Positions 43,042 through 57,434 of a stretch of 64,000 nucleotides of DNA are shown piece after piece. Position 1 is the first letter of the stretch, and the number at the start of each line of letters is the position of its first letter. Both the position numbers and the translations under genes were made by a program. The notes under the pieces were generated by a model, which saw only the letters and a list, made by a program, of their open reading frames with translations, did no database searches and was not told the origin of the DNA. Source of the stretch: Siphonodentalium dalli (Eukaryota > Mollusca > Scaphopoda > Gadilida > Siphonodentaliidae); the NCBI GenBank assembly GCA_032622095.1, contig CP136069.1, positions 159,143,043 to 159,207,042 on the forward strand. The letters are read 5' to 3'.

Positions 43042-46000
43042 GCAAAGGTGTTATGCAATACCCGATATATAGTTAAAACACGATCACCGGACAAAGAGGG
43101 AATACTCTAAGTTTCACAGTGATACAGAATGAAACATTTACCAGAGACGTGACCACAAATCGATGGTGGAGTTGTTAAGTCGATTTACTGCGATCCCAAC
43201 TCCCAAACAGGCCATATATAGCCGGTCTTCCAAAACTGAGTTCCACTCAGCTGTCAACATGTACCCATCACTAAACTTCTTATCCAAAGTGTATTCTCCT
43301 GGAAAATGTCATCCAGTAATTACATTCAGTACCATAAGGAATCAGGGAGCTAAATGTGTTCTAGAGTCGGGGAGCGAGTACACCGTGGAACCCCTAAAGG
43401 TGAAGGTAACTGAAGAATGACCTTCACCTGATACATGCGACACGTTGTTAAAGGATGACATCGCGTTTATTTGATTTGTACATAATATCTAAATAATTTA
43501 AACTGGTGAATGAATGGGGGAATGGATTTTTGTGAGCGGGAAATTTATTTAACTAGCTGCTGTAGTTCTGGATTTTTCCAGATCAAATTTGGCTGTGGGA
43601 TAGCCCCGTCGTACACTTGGGGATTTATTTTTAAAAGTAAACACATGACCTATGATTTTTCTTGCATTTTCGTGATCAACTGGTGTCAATCTAGCTGGGT
43701 AAACATCACTGGTATGGCCTGCAGGCTTCAATTCAGTGAATTTGGCGGAAACGTTAACACTGTCGCCTATGGGAAACCATTTAGTTCAGTGATTCCATAA
43801 GCAGTGGAGACTACACTCGCATCACGGTGAAATCTAAAATAGTCACTGGCTCGTATTTTCTGCAAACAATTCGGGTGAAGTTTAATAAGGCTGAAATGGT
43901 CACTGTCACCCCTTTCTTTCAGTTGGGTACACAGCTTTTTTATGCCACTTGTTTCTAATTATAGAAATTTGATGTCCGTTAGCGTGGTAACTTTGACAAA
44001 CGCCAACGAACCTCACCTCATTCGAAATCAAGGATATGTGTTATTAGCTACCACAAAAAAAATTAAACTAGACAATGTAGATCTCAGTTATTCACAAAAT
44101 TCACCTCTGACTGGAACCAATCGATAAAAAATCACCATGGTTGTATAGCGCCAAGTAACTGACGACTTTTGAAGTAAATAATTTTTTAAATCGCGCTTTT
44201 TTCCTCGAAGAAATATACAGGTATATTGACTATTGACTAAATAATGGATGTACAGAAATGAAAAAAATAATGCAAACATCTAAACATTGTTTTTTGGGAG
44301 CGTTTCTCCATAGGAAGTTACTTACTACAGTATGTTCTGATTTACATGGGTTTTACCCATGTATGTTCTTTTTCGATCACCGGCATTTGATGAGAGTAAA
44401 GTGGCGTACACCATGTCTTTACTTGCCTTTTAAATTCGTTTAAAAACATGGCTGCCAGCAGCCATCTTGTATTTCAAATTGAATCCATCGGCACACCCTG
44501 CAGTCCGCATATATGTAAGGAATGATAGGCATGATTAGGATTAAATTAAAGCTGTCAAATTTGAACGATTTTCGATTAAATACATGGCCACCGGCAGCCA
44601 TCTTGTATTTTACTTTTTGCATGACTAAATCCTAGATTTGGCACACCCTACAGACCAAATCCCTCATCTGGTCGTCACCAAACTTCATAAGGATCTCCAT
44701 GGTGATCTGTCGATGGGAGCCAATGATGTTTTCAGAAATTTGTTAAAAAACATGCCCACCAACGGCCATTTTTGATTTTTACTCTTTGCATGACTAAATC
44801 CTTCGGCACAACGTGTAGGCGTCATCCGATCATCTGACACAAAACTTCATAAGGATCTTCAGGGTGACCTCTAAATGGGAGCCAAAGATATTTTCCGAAT
44901 TTAGTTTTTAAAAAAAACATGGTGGCAGTGGTCATCTTGGATTTTACTCTTTTCATGACTAAAATGATTTGGCACACCCTACATGCCACATCCCTCATCT
45001 TTCACACAAACTGCATATGGTTCGTTGGTTTGACCTCTAGATGGAAGCTGTCCAATTCCTCCGAAATTTGTTACAAAACATGGGCGACTGGAGCCATCTT
45101 GGATTTCACATTTGAATCCATTGGCACACCCTGCAGTCCACATTTAGGTAGCAGTACACGATTTCACGGGTTGTAGGGGGTCTGAAAAATTGAAAAATAA
45201 GTATCTGGGGGGCATAACAGCCAGTATAGCCTGTGTTAAATGTGTATTTACTGGTTTGAAGGTTTAATTATTTTACAAAACTGGGAAAGTTCTCAAAAAA
45301 GTGAAAAATTTGGATACGCAACAGGGTTTTCGTATTCAGTGGAGGCCAACTCTGTGTTATTGGTTACAGGAAAATAGCCCGATTTCTCTCCCCTGAATTC
45401 TGTCATCTGGGCTCGCAAGACATTTTTTTCAAATTGATACGATAACTTTTTTTCTATTTCAAATATTTCTCAGCTCTAACATAGCTCTATCAGGTGGAAG
45501 AAGCTTATTTACTTATATTCGCTCTATCGTGGTCTGTTTTGGGGTTGAAAATGGTCAATTTGAGTCCAAAAATGGGTAAAATTGAGCGTTTTGTGTGTGC
45601 AAACCAAGGGGCATAACTCAATAACAAATTGTACGAAGAAGCTAAAGTACAGACAAGTGATTACACCTAAAATTTCTGTCGAAATTAAAACATGCTTGAT
45701 GGGACCTATGCCAAAGATAATGGTTCAGCATTGATTTGAAGTACAGTACCCCCTCCCAGGTTGGCAAAATTGCTGGAAATCGTGTACTGCTACCTTAGTG
45801 GAGAAATGTTTGAAATGAAATTAATTTCATTTACACAATACAATCCATTTACTGAAACTTTTGACTTTCTTTATCATTCTATTGACTGCTCAGCATAAAC
45901 TTATTAACGCCTTCCCACGTTGAGCTACAGTGTCATTGACACTTTCATTTACATGGGTGTAAATGGCTTTTACCAGAGTTTATCATTGTTAACCTGACTT

Positions 46001-46475
46001 TACCATGATTTACTTGAATTTATAAGTGTATTTACATGGCTTTTACCAGAGTGAGTTTACCATGCCTTTACTTGGAATCTACAAGGGTATGTTTTTATTG
46101 TAAACCTGACTTTACCACATTTTACCAGAGTATAGAGCCTGGTAAATCTGGCTTTTACCAGAGTTTTGGTCCGTTATCGCGATAACTTGAACAACAAACG
46201 TCAACCAATTTCATCCATATTTGGTATATATGGAGTTGTTACAACAATAGCTCGAACAAGTTCGAAAACCAGATTCGTCCGATCCGTTTACCTCAGTATA
46301 TACGGCCCTTAGTTTCTTAGCTCTCTAGTTTTATAACCATTAGCGCGAAAACTTGAAAAAAAGTTAATGTCAACCACACATGCACGGGGGGATCGATCGA
46401 AGGCCGCTCCCAGCAATCGGGAGCTGCTCCGAGCCGCCAACGAGGCACTTCGAGTTTTTGAGTAATTTATGCAAA
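43042..46475 (+). repeat. array unit U3, short form, 3434 bp
   Basis: First unit from the left carrying the 459-bp element and first with the 1571-bp deletion at its right end: TTTATGCA is joined directly to AAGCAAAGGTG. It differs from U4 at a few sites in the left part (for example GTTGTTAAGTCGA at 43170), so it marks the transition from the divergent to the homogeneous part. Confidence 0.94.
43338..43796. mobile_element. 459-bp TIR element in U3
   Basis: Left end GGAATCAGGGAGCTAAATG; reverse complement of the right end GGAATCACTGAACTAAATG (3 mismatches in 19). It is flanked by ATAA on both sides (longer shared string CCATAAG). U2 holds the uninterrupted site. The minus strand has a 60-codon frame (KPAGHTSDVYPARLTPVD and on) followed by AATAAA, but no transposase; it may include a captured gene fragment. 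Confidence 0.88.
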
Positions 46476-46772
46476 GCAAAGGTGTTGTGCAATACCCGAT
46501 ATATAGTTAAAACACGATCACCGGACAAAGAGGGAATACTCTAAGTTTCACAGTGATACAGAATGAAACATTTACCAGAGACGTGACCACAAATCGATGG
46601 TGGAGTTGTTTAAGTGGATTTACTGCGATCCCAACTCCCAAACAGGCCATATATAGCCGGTCTTCCAAAACTGAGTTCCACTCAGCTGTCAACATGTACC
46701 CATCACTAAACTTCTTATCCAAAGTGTATTCTCCTGGAAAATGTCATCCAGTAATTACATTCAGTACCATAA

Positions 46773-47231
46773 GGAATCAGGGAGCTAAATGTGTTCTAGA
46801 GTCGGGGAGCGAGTACACCGTGGAACCCCTAAAGGTGAAGGTAACTGAAGAATGACCTTCACCTGATACATGCGACACGTTGTTAAAGGATGACATCGCG
46901 TTTATTTGATTTGTACATAATATCTAAATAATTTAAACTGGTGAATGAATGGGGGAATGGATTTTTGTGAGCGGGAAATTTATTTAACTAGCTGCTGTAG
47001 TTCTGGATTTTTCCAGATCAAATTTGGCTGTGGGATAGCCCCGTCGTACACTTGGGGATTTATTTTTAAAAGTAAACACATGACCTATGATTTTTCTTGC
47101 ATTTTCGTGATCAACTGGTGTCAATCTAGCTGGGTAAACATCACTGGTATGGCCTGCAGGCTTCAATTCAGTGAATTTGGCGGAAACGTTAACACTGTCG
47201 CCTATGGGAAACCATTTAGTTCAGTGATTCC
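46773..47231. mobile_element. 459-bp TIR element in U4
   Basis: Same element and same site as in U3; inherited by unit duplication, not a new insertion. Confidence 0.88.
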
Positions 47232-47877
47232 ATAAGCAGTGGAGACTACACTCGCATCACGGTGAAATCTAAAATAGTCACTGGCTCGTATTTTCTGCAA
47301 ACAATTCGGGTGAAGTTTAATAAGGCTGAAATGGTCACTGTCACCCCTTTCTTTCAGTTGGGTACACAGCTTTTTTATGCCACTTGTTTCTAATTATAGA
47401 AATTTGATGTCCGTTAGCGTGGTAACTTTGACAAACGCCAACGAACCTCACCTCATTCGAAATCAAGGATATGTGTTATTAGCTACCACAAAAAAAATTA
47501 AACTAGACAATGTAGATCTCAGTTATTCACAAAATTCATCTCTGACTGGAACCAATCGATAAAAAATCACCATGGTTGTATAGCGCCAAGTAACTGACGA
47601 CTTTTGAAGTAAATAATTTTTTTAATCGCGCTTTTTTCCTCGAAGAAATATACAGGTATATTGACTATTGACTAAATAATGGATGTACAGAAATGAAAAA
47701 AATAATGCAAACATCTAAACATTGTTTTTTGGGAGCGTTTCTCCATAGGAAGTTACTTACTACAGTATGTTCTGATTTACATGGGTTTTACCCATGTATG
47801 TTCTTTTTCGATCACCGGCATTTGATGAGAGTAAAGTGGCGTACACCATGTCTTTACTTGCCTTTTAAATTCGTTTA

Positions 47878-48590
47878 AAAACATGGCTGCCAGCAGCCAT
47901 CTTGTATTTCAAATTGAATCCATCGGCACACCCTGCAGTCCGCATATATGTAAGGAATGATAGGCATGATTAGGATTAAATTAAAGCTGTCAAATTTGAA
48001 CGATTTTCGATTAAATACATGGCCACCGGCAGCCATCTTGTATTTTACTTTTTGCATGACTAAATCCTAGATTTGGCACACCCTACAGACCAAATCCCTC
48101 ATCTGGTCGTCACCAAACTTCATAAGGATCTCCATGGTGATCTGTCGATGGGAGCCAATGATGTTTTCAGAAATTTGTTAAAAAACATGCCCACCAACGG
48201 CCATTTTTGATTTTTACTCTTTGCATGACTAAATCCTTCGGCACAACTTGTAGGCGTCATCCGATCATCTGACACAAAACTTCATAAGGATCTTCAGGGT
48301 GACCTCTAAATGGGAGCCAAAGATATTTTCCGAATTTAGTTTTTAAAAAAAACATGGTGGCAGTGGTCATCTTGGATTTTACTCTTTTCATGACTAAAAT
48401 GATTTGGCACACCCTACATGCCACATCCCTCATCTTTCACACAAACTGCATATGGTTCGTTGGTTTGACCTCTAGATGGAAGCTGTCCAATTCCTCCGAA
48501 ATTTGTTACAAAACATGGGCGACTGGAGCCATCTTGGATTTCACATTTGAATCCATTGGCACACCCTGCAGTCCACATTTAGGTAGCAGT
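47878..48590. repeat. internal 140-165 bp minisatellite of the unit (shown in U4)
   Basis: Five diverged subrepeats each begin about AAACATGGCNGCCNNCNGCC followed by ATCTTGTATTT and contain GGCACACCCTRCAGNCC and CTTCATAAGGATCT-like phrases. Equivalent tracts lie at about 35742 (U1), 39440 (U2), 44443 (U3), 51313 (U5), 54748 (U6) and 59755 (U7). Confidence 0.82.
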
Positions 48591-49910
48591 ACACGATTTC
48601 ACGGGTTGTAGGGGGTCTGAAAAATTGAAAAATAAGTATCTGGGGGGCATAACAGCCAGTATAGCCTGTGTTAAATGTGTATTTACTGGTTTGAAGGTTT
48701 AATTATTTTACAAAACTGGGAAAGTTCTCAAAAAAGTGAAAAATTTGGATACGCAACAGGGTTTTCGTATTCAGTGGAGGCCAACTCTGTGTTATTGGTT
48801 ACAGGAAAATAGCCCGATTTCTCTCCCCTGAATTCTGTCATCTGGGCTCGCAAGACATTTTTTTCAAATTGATACGATAACTTTTTTTCTATTTCAAATA
48901 TTTCTCAGCTCTAACATAGCTCTATCAGGTGGAAGAAGCTTATTTACTGACATTCGCTCTATCGTGGTCTGTTTTGGGGTTGAAAATGGTCAATTTGAGT
49001 CCAAAAATGGGTAAAATTGAGCGTTTTGTGTGTGCAAACCAAGGGGCATAACTCAATAACAAATTGTACGAAGAAGCTAAAGTACAGACAAGTGATTACA
49101 CCTAAAATTTCTGTCGAAATTAAAACATGCTTGATGGGACCTATGCCAAAGATAATGGTTCAGCATTGATTTGAAGTACAGTACCCCCTCCCAGGTTGGC
49201 AAAATTGCTGGAAATCGTGTACTGCTACCTTAGTGGAGAAATGTTTGAAATGAAATTAATTTCATTTACACAATACAATCCATTTACTGAAACTTTTGAC
49301 TTTCTTTATCATTCTATTGACTGCTCAGCATAAACTTATTAACGCCTTCCCACGTTGAGCTACAGTGTCATTGACACTTTCATTTACATGGGTGTAAATG
49401 GCTTTTACCAGAGTTTATCATTGTTAACCTGACTTTACCATGATTTACTTGAATTTATAAGTGTATTTACATGGCTTTTACCAGAGTGAGTTTACCATGC
49501 CTTTACTTGGAATCTACAAGGGTATGTTTTTATTGTAAACCTGACTTTACCACATTTTACCAGAGTATAGAGCCTGGTAAATCTGGCTTTTACCAGAGTT
49601 TTGGTCCGTTATCGCGATAACTTGAACAACAAACGTCAACCAATTTCATCCATATTTGGTATATATGGAGTTGTTACAACAATAGCTCGAACAAGTTCGA
49701 AAACCAGATTCGTCCGATCCGTTTACCTCAGTATATACGGCCCTTAGTTTCTTAGCTCTCTAGTTTTATAACCATTAGCGCGAAAACTTGAAAAAAAGTT
49801 AATGTCAACCACACATGCACGGGGGGATCGATCGAAGGCCGCTCCCAGCAATCGGGAGCTGCTCCGAGCCGCCAACGAGGCACTTCGAGTTTTTGAGTAA
49901 TTTATGCAAA

Positions 49911-52900
49911 GCAAAGGTGTTGTGCAATACCCGATATATAGTTAAAACACGATCACCGGACAAAGAGGGAATACTCTAAGTTTCACAGTGATACAGAATG
50001 AAACATTTACCAGAGACGTGACCACAAATCGATGGTGGAGTTGTTTAAGTGGATTTACTGCGATCCCAACTCCCAAACAGGCCATATATAGCCGGTCTTC
50101 CAAAACTGAGTTCCACTCAGCTGTCAACATGTACCCATCACTAAACTTCTTATCCAAAGTGTATTCTCCTGGAAAATGTCATCCAGTAATTACATTCAGT
50201 ACCATAAGGAATCAGGGAGCTAAATGTGTTCTAGAGTCGGGGAGCGAGTACACCGTGGAACCCCTAAAGGTGAAGGTAACTGAAGAATGACCTTCACCTG
50301 ATACATGCGACACGTTGTTAAAGGATGACATCGCGTTTATTTGATTTGTACATAATATCTAAATAATTTAAACTGGTGAATGAATGGGGGAATGGATTTT
50401 TGTGAGCGGGAAATTTATTTAACTAGCTGCTGTAGTTCTGGATTTTTCCAGATCAAATTTGGCTGTGGGATAGCCCCGTCGTACACTTGGGGATTTATTT
50501 TTAAAAGTAAACACATGACCTATGATTTTTCTTGCATTTTCGTGATCAACTGGTGTCAATCTAGCTGGGTAAACATCACTGGTATGGCCTGCAGGCTTCA
50601 ATTCAGTGAATTTGGCGGAAACGTTAACACTGTCGCCTATGGGAAACCATTTAGTTCAGTGATTCCATAAGCAGTGGAGACTACACTCGCATCACGGTGA
50701 AATCTAAAATAGTCACTGGCTCGTATTTTCTGCAAACAATTCGGGTGAAGTTTAATAAGGCTGAAATGGTCACTGTCACCCCTTTCTTTCAGTTGGGTAC
50801 ACAGCTTTTTTATGCCACTTGTTTCTAATTATAGAAATTTGATGTCCGTTAGCGTGGTAACTTTGACAAACGCCAACGAACCTCACCTCATTCGAAATCA
50901 AGGATATGTGTTATTAGCTACCACAAAAAAAATTAAACTAGACAATGTAGATCTCAGTTATTCACAAAATTCATCTCTGACTGGAACCAATCGATAAAAA
51001 ATCACCATGGTTGTATAGCGCCAAGTAACTGACGACTTTTGAAGTAAATAATTTTTTAAATCGCGCTTTTTTCCTCGAAGAAATATACAGGTATATTGAC
51101 TATTGACTAAATAATGGATGTACAGAAATGAAAAAAATAATGCAAACATCTAAACATTGTTTTTTGGTAGCGTTTCTCCATAGGAAGTTACTTACTACAG
51201 TATGTTCTGATTTACATGGGTTTTACCCATGTATGTTCTTTTTCGATCACCGGCATTTGATGAGAGTAAAGTGGCGTACACCATGTCTTTACTTGCCTTT
51301 TAAATTCGTTTAAAAACATGGCTGCCAGCAGCCATCTTGTATTTCAAATTGAATCCATCGGCACACCCTGCAGTCCGCATATATGTAAGGAATGATAGGC
51401 ATGATTAGGATTAAATTAAAGCTGTCAAATTTGAACGATTTTCGATTAAATACATGGCCACCGGCAGCCATCTTGTATTTTACTTTTTGCATGACTAAAT
51501 CCTAGATTTGGCACACCCTACAGACCAAATCCCTCATCTGGTCGTCACCAAACTTCATAAGGATCTCCATGGTGATCTGTCGATGGGAGCCAATGATGTT
51601 TTCAGAAATTTGTTAAAAAACATGCCCACCAACGGCCATTTTTGATTTTTACTCTTTGCATGACTAAATCCTTCGGCACAACTTGTAGGCGTCATCCGAT
51701 CATCTGACACAAAACTTCATAAGGATCTTCAGGGTGACCTCTAAATGGGAGCCAAAGATATTTTCCGAATTTAGTTTTTTTTAAAAACATGGTGGCAGTG
51801 GTCATCTTGGATTTTACTCTTTTCATGACTAAAATGATTTGGCACACCCTACATGCCACATCCCTCATCTTTCACACAAACTGCATATGGTTCGTTGGTT
51901 TGACCTCTAGATGGAAGCTGTCCAATTCCTCCGAAATTTGTTACAAAACATGGGCGACTGGAGCCATCTTGGATTTCACATTTGAATCCATTGGCACACC
52001 CTGCAGTCCACATTTAGGTAGCAGTACACGATTTCACGGGTTGTAGGGGGTCTGAAAAATTGAAAAATAAGTATCTGGGGGGCATAACAGCCAGTATAGC
52101 CTGTGTTAAATGTGTATTTACTGGTTTGAAGGTTTAATTATTTTACAAAACTGGGAAAGTTCTCAAAAAAGTGAAAAATTTGGATACGCAACAGGGTTTT
52201 CGTATTCAGTGGAGGCCAACTCTGTGTTATTGGTTACAGGAAAATAGCCCGATTTCTCTCCCCTGAATTCTGTCATCTGGGCTCGCAAGACATTTTTTTC
52301 AAATTGATACGATAACTTTTTTTCTATTTCAAATATTTCTCAGCTCTAACATAGCTCTATCAGGTGGAAGAAGCTTATTTACTTATATTCGCTCTATCGT
52401 GGTCTGTTTTGGGGTTGAAAATGGTCAATTTGAGTCCAAAAATGGGTAAAATTGAGCGTTTTGTGTGTGCAAACCAAGGGGCATAACTCAATAACAAATT
52501 GTACGAAGAAGCTAAAGTACAGACAAGTGATTACACCTAAAATTTCTGTCGAAATTAAAACATGCTTGATGGGACCTATGCCAAAGATAATGGTTCAGCA
52601 TTGATTTGAAGTACAGTACCCCCTCCCAGGTTGGCAAAATTGCTGGAAATCGTGTACTGCTACCTTAGTGGAGAAATGTTTGAAATGAAATTAATTTCAT
52701 TTACACAATACAATCCATTTACTGAAACTTTTGACTTTCTTTATCATTCTATTGACTGCTCAGCATAAACTTATTAACGCCTTCCCACGTTGAGCTACAG
52801 TGTCATTGACACTTTCATTTACATGGGTGTAAATGGCTTTTACCAGAGTTTATCATTGTTAACCTGACTTTACCATGATTTACTTGAATTTATAAGTGTA

Positions 52901-53345
52901 TTTACATGGCTTTTACCAGAGTGAGTTTACCATGCCTTTACTTGGAATCTACAAGGGTATGTTTTTATTGTAAACCTGACTTTACCACATTTTACCAGAG
53001 TATAGAGCCTGGTAAATCTGGCTTTTACCAGAGTTTTGGTCCGTTATCGCGATAACTTGAACAACAAACGTCAACCAATTTCATCCATATTTGGTATATA
53101 TGGAGTTGTTACAACAATAGCTCGAACAAGTTCGAAAACCAGATTCGTCCGATCCGTTTACCTCAGTATATACGGCCCTTAGTTTCTTAGCTCTCTAGTT
53201 TTATAACCATTAGCGCGAAAACTTGAAAAAAAGTTAATGTCAACCACACATGCACGGGGGGATCGATCGAAGGCCGCTCCCAGCAATCGGGAGCTGCTCC
53301 GAGCCGCCAACGAGGCACTTCGAGTTTTTGAGTAATTTATGCAAA
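49911..53345 (+). repeat. array unit U5, short form, 3435 bp
   Basis: Same form as U4. Private variants: TTTTTTGGTAGCG at 51164 where others have GGGAGCG, and TTTAGTTTTTTTTAAAAAC at 51770. Confidence 0.95.
50208..50666. mobile_element. 459-bp TIR element in U5
   Basis: Same site as in U3 and U4, inherited by unit duplication. Confidence 0.87.
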
Positions 53346-53642
53346 GCAAAGGTGTTGTGCAATACCCGATATATAGTTAAAACACGATCACCGGACAAAG
53401 AGGGAATACTCTAAGTTTCACAGTGATACAGAATGAAACATTTACCAGAGACGTGACCACAAATCGATGGTGGAGTTGTTTAAGTGGATTTACTGCGATC
53501 CCAACTCCCAAACAGGCCATATATAGCCGGTCTTCCAAAACTGAGTTCCACTCAGCTGTCAACATGTACCCATCACTAAACTTCTTATCCAAAGTGTATT
53601 CTCCTGGAAAATGTCATCCAGTAATTACATTCAGTACCATAA

Positions 53643-54101
53643 GGAATCAGGGAGCTAAATGTGTTCTAGAGTCGGGGAGCGAGTACACCGTGGAACCCCT
53701 AAAGGTGAAGGTAACTGAAGAATGACCTTCACCTGATACATGCGACACGTTGTTAAAGGATGACATCGCGTTTATTTGATTTGTACATAATATCTAAATA
53801 ATTTAAACTGGTGAATGAATGGGGGAATGGATTTTTGTGAGCGGGAAATTTATTTAACTAGCTGCTGTAGTTCTGGATTTTTCCAGATCAAATTTGGCTG
53901 TGGGATAGCCCCGTCGTACACTTGGGGATTTATTTTTAAAAGTAAACACATGACCTATGATTTTTCTTGCATTTTCGTGATCAACTGGTGTCAATCTAGC
54001 TGGGTAAACATCACTGGTATGGCCTGCAGGCTTCAATTCAGTGAATTTGGCGGAAACGTTAACACTGTCGCCTATGGGAAACCATTTAGTTCAGTGATTC
54101 C
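53643..54101. mobile_element. 459-bp TIR element in U6
   Basis: Same site as in other units, inherited by duplication. Confidence 0.87.
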
Positions 54102-57100
54102 ATAAGCAGTGGAGACTACACTCGCATCACGGTGAAATCTAAAATAGTCACTGGCTCGTATTTTCTGCAAACAATTCGGGTGAAGTTTAATAAGGCTGAA
54201 ATGGTCACTGTCACCCCTTTCTTTCAGTTGGGTACACAGCTTTTTTATGCCACTTGTTTCTAATTATAGAAATTTGATGTCCGTTAGCGTGGTAACTTTG
54301 ACAAACGCCAACGAACCTCACCTCATTCGAAATTAAGGATATGTGTTATTAGCTACCACAAAAAAAATTAAACTAGACAATGTAGATCTCAGTTATTCAC
54401 AAAATTCATCTCTGACTGGAACCAATCGATAAAAAATCACCATGGTTGTATAGCGCCAAGTAACTGACGACTTTTGAAGTAAATAATTTTTTAAATCGCG
54501 CTTTTTTCCTCGAAGAAATATACAGGTATATTGACTATTGACTAAATAATGGATGTACAGAAATGAAAAAAATAATGCAAACATCTAAACATTGTTTTTT
54601 GGGAGCGTTTCTCCATAGGAAGTTACTTACTACAGTATGTTCTGATTTACATGGGTTTTACCCATGTATGTTCTTTTTCGATCACCGGCATTTGATGAGA
54701 GTAAAGTGGCGTACACCATGTCTTTACTTGCCTTTTAAATTCGTTTAAAAACATGGCTGCCAGCAGCCATCTTGTATTTCAAATTGAATCCATCGGCACA
54801 CCCTGCAGTCCGCATATATGTAAGGAATGATAGGCATGATTAGGATTAAATTAAAGCTGTCAAATTTGAACGATTTTCGATTAAATACATGGCCACCGGC
54901 AGCCATCTTGTATTTTACTTTTTGCATGACTAAATCCTAGATTTGGCACACCCTACAGACCAAATCCCTCATCTGGTCGTCACCAAACTTCATAAGGATC
55001 TCCATGGTGATCTGTCGATGGGAGCCAATGATGTTTTCAGAAATTTGTTAAAAAACATGCCCACCAACGGCCATTTTTGATTTTTACTCTTTGCATGACT
55101 AAATCCTTCGGCACAACTTGTAGGCGTCATCCGATCATCTGACACAAAACTTCATAAGGATCTTCAGGGTGACCTCTAAATGGGAGCCAAAGATATTTTC
55201 CGAATTTAGTTTTTTAAAAAAACATGGTGGCAGTGGTCATCTTGGATTTTACTCTTTTCATGACTAAAATGATTTGGCACACCCTACATGCCACATCCCT
55301 CATCTTTCACACAAACTGCATATGGTTCGTTGGTTTGACCTCTAGATGGAAGCTGTCCAATTCCTCCGAAATTTGTTACAAAACATGGGCGACTGGAGCC
55401 ATCTTGGATTTCACATTTGAATCCATTGGCACACCCTGCAGTCCACATTTAGGTAGCAGTACACGATTTCACGGGTTGTAGGGGGTCTGAAAAATTGAAA
55501 AATAAGTATCTGGGGGGCATAACAGCCAGTATAGCCTGTGTTAAATGTGTATTTACTGGTTTGAAGGTTTAATTATTTTACAAAACTGGGAAAGTTCTCA
55601 AAAAAGTGAAAAATTTGGATACGCAACAGGGTTTTCGTATTCAGTGGAGGCCAACTCTGTGTTATTGGTTACAGGAAAATAGCCCGATTTCTCTCCCCTG
55701 AATTCTGTCATCTGGGCTCGCAAGACATTTTTTTCAAATTGATACGATAACTTTTTTTCTATTTCAAATATTTCTCAGCTCTAACATAGCTCTATCAGGT
55801 GGAAGAAGCTTATTTACTGACATTCGCTCTATCGTGGTCTGTTTTGGGGTTGAAAATGGTCAATTTGAGTCCAAAAATGGGTAAAATTGAGCGTTTTGTG
55901 TGTGCAAACCAAGGGGCATAACTCAATAACAAATTGTACGAAGAAGCTAAAGTACAGACAAGTGATTACACCTAAAATTTCTGTCGAAATTAAAACATGC
56001 TTGATGGGACCTATGCCAAAGATAATGGTTCAGCATTGATTTGAAGTACAGTACCCCCTCCCAGGTTGGCAAAATTGCTGGAAATCGTGTACTGCTACCT
56101 TAGTGGAGAAATGTTTGAAATGAAATTAATTTCATTTACACAATACAATCCATTTACTGAAACTTTTGACTTTCTTTATCATTCTATTGACTGCTCAGCA
56201 TAAACTTATTAACGCCTTCCCACGTTGAGCTACAGTGTCATTGACACTTTCATTTACATGGGTGTAAATGGCTTTTACCAGAGTTTATCATTGTTAACCT
56301 GACTTTACCATGATTTACTTGAATTTATAAGTGTATTTACATGGCTTTTACCAGAGTGAGTTTACCATGCCTTTACTTGGAATCTACAAGGGTATGTTTT
56401 TATTGTAAACCTGACTTTACCACATTTTACCAGAGTATAGAGCCTGGTAAATCTGGCTTTTACCAGAGTTTTGGTCCGTTATCGCGATAACTTGAACAAC
56501 AAACGTCAACCAATTTCATCCATATTTGGTATATATGGAGTTGTTACAACAATAGCTCGAACAAGTTCGAAAACCAGATTCGTCCGATCCGTTTACCTCA
56601 GTATATACGGCCCTTAGTTTCTTAGCTCTCTAGTTTTATAACCTTTAGCGCGAAAACTTGAAAAAAAGTTAATGTCAACCACACATGCACGGGGGGATCG
56701 ATCGAAGGCCGCTCCCAGCAATCGGGAGCTGCTCCGAGCCGCCAACGAGGCACTTCGAGTTTTTGAGTAATTTATGCAGACAGGAATTTAGAACTCCGCA
56801 CTAAACCAAAGATTCCGCACAAACGGAGAGGTATGTATTATCTGTTTTAGGATTGCCCACCCATGACTAAAACACCGGCACTGTTGACAAAACATCAATT
56901 ATTTTGCACTGAAAAATACACTATACTTGCTATTTACGATTAAATGTACCTGAAGTCAAATATTACCCCAAGCCGCCCCAGAAATTGTAGCCCAAAATTC
57001 CCCAGAATAAACGGGATTGGTGGTGTAGCGATGATTTGCCAACGAGGCTGAACGGTGATAGTCAACGGGGCCCCTCCGAGTGACTAACACAGGAGTACGA

Positions 57101-57434
57101 TTATCAAAATGGAGTTATACGTTTTGGTATATAAAATGGCACTGCTTTAGCCCGAGTTTTTCTGACTCGCAAATGCTATGCTTCTTGCCGACTCAAAACA
57201 GGCATGCATGGACCCTGCAATAATGAATGTTTACTGATCTACAGTCTTTTCCAAAGATTCCAATATAATAGAATAGAATATGTATTGCAATACACCAATT
57301 ATATAGGTAGTTGAAAGTTACATAATGATTAAACATGTAAAAACACAAAATGAAATATACATTGCGTTTAATAAATGTTATATGCGAAGCATCATCATTC
57401 GAAAACCGTGTCAGGTTTTTCTCTGCAAAGTTAC

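Larger units (their letters stand above)
46476..49910 (+). repeat. array unit U4, short form, 3435 bp
   Basis: Almost the same as U5 by reading; features recur at exactly +3435. It carries GACATTCGCTC at about 48957, where U3, U5 and U7 have TATATTCGCTC. Confidence 0.95.

Noticed and set aside
46553-46855. 100-codon plus-strand frame repeated in each array unit
   Set aside because: It begins at GTG rather than ATG, overlaps the edge of the TIR insertion, is antisense to an equally open frame, and its preservation is explained by recent unit duplication. It is broken in U7.
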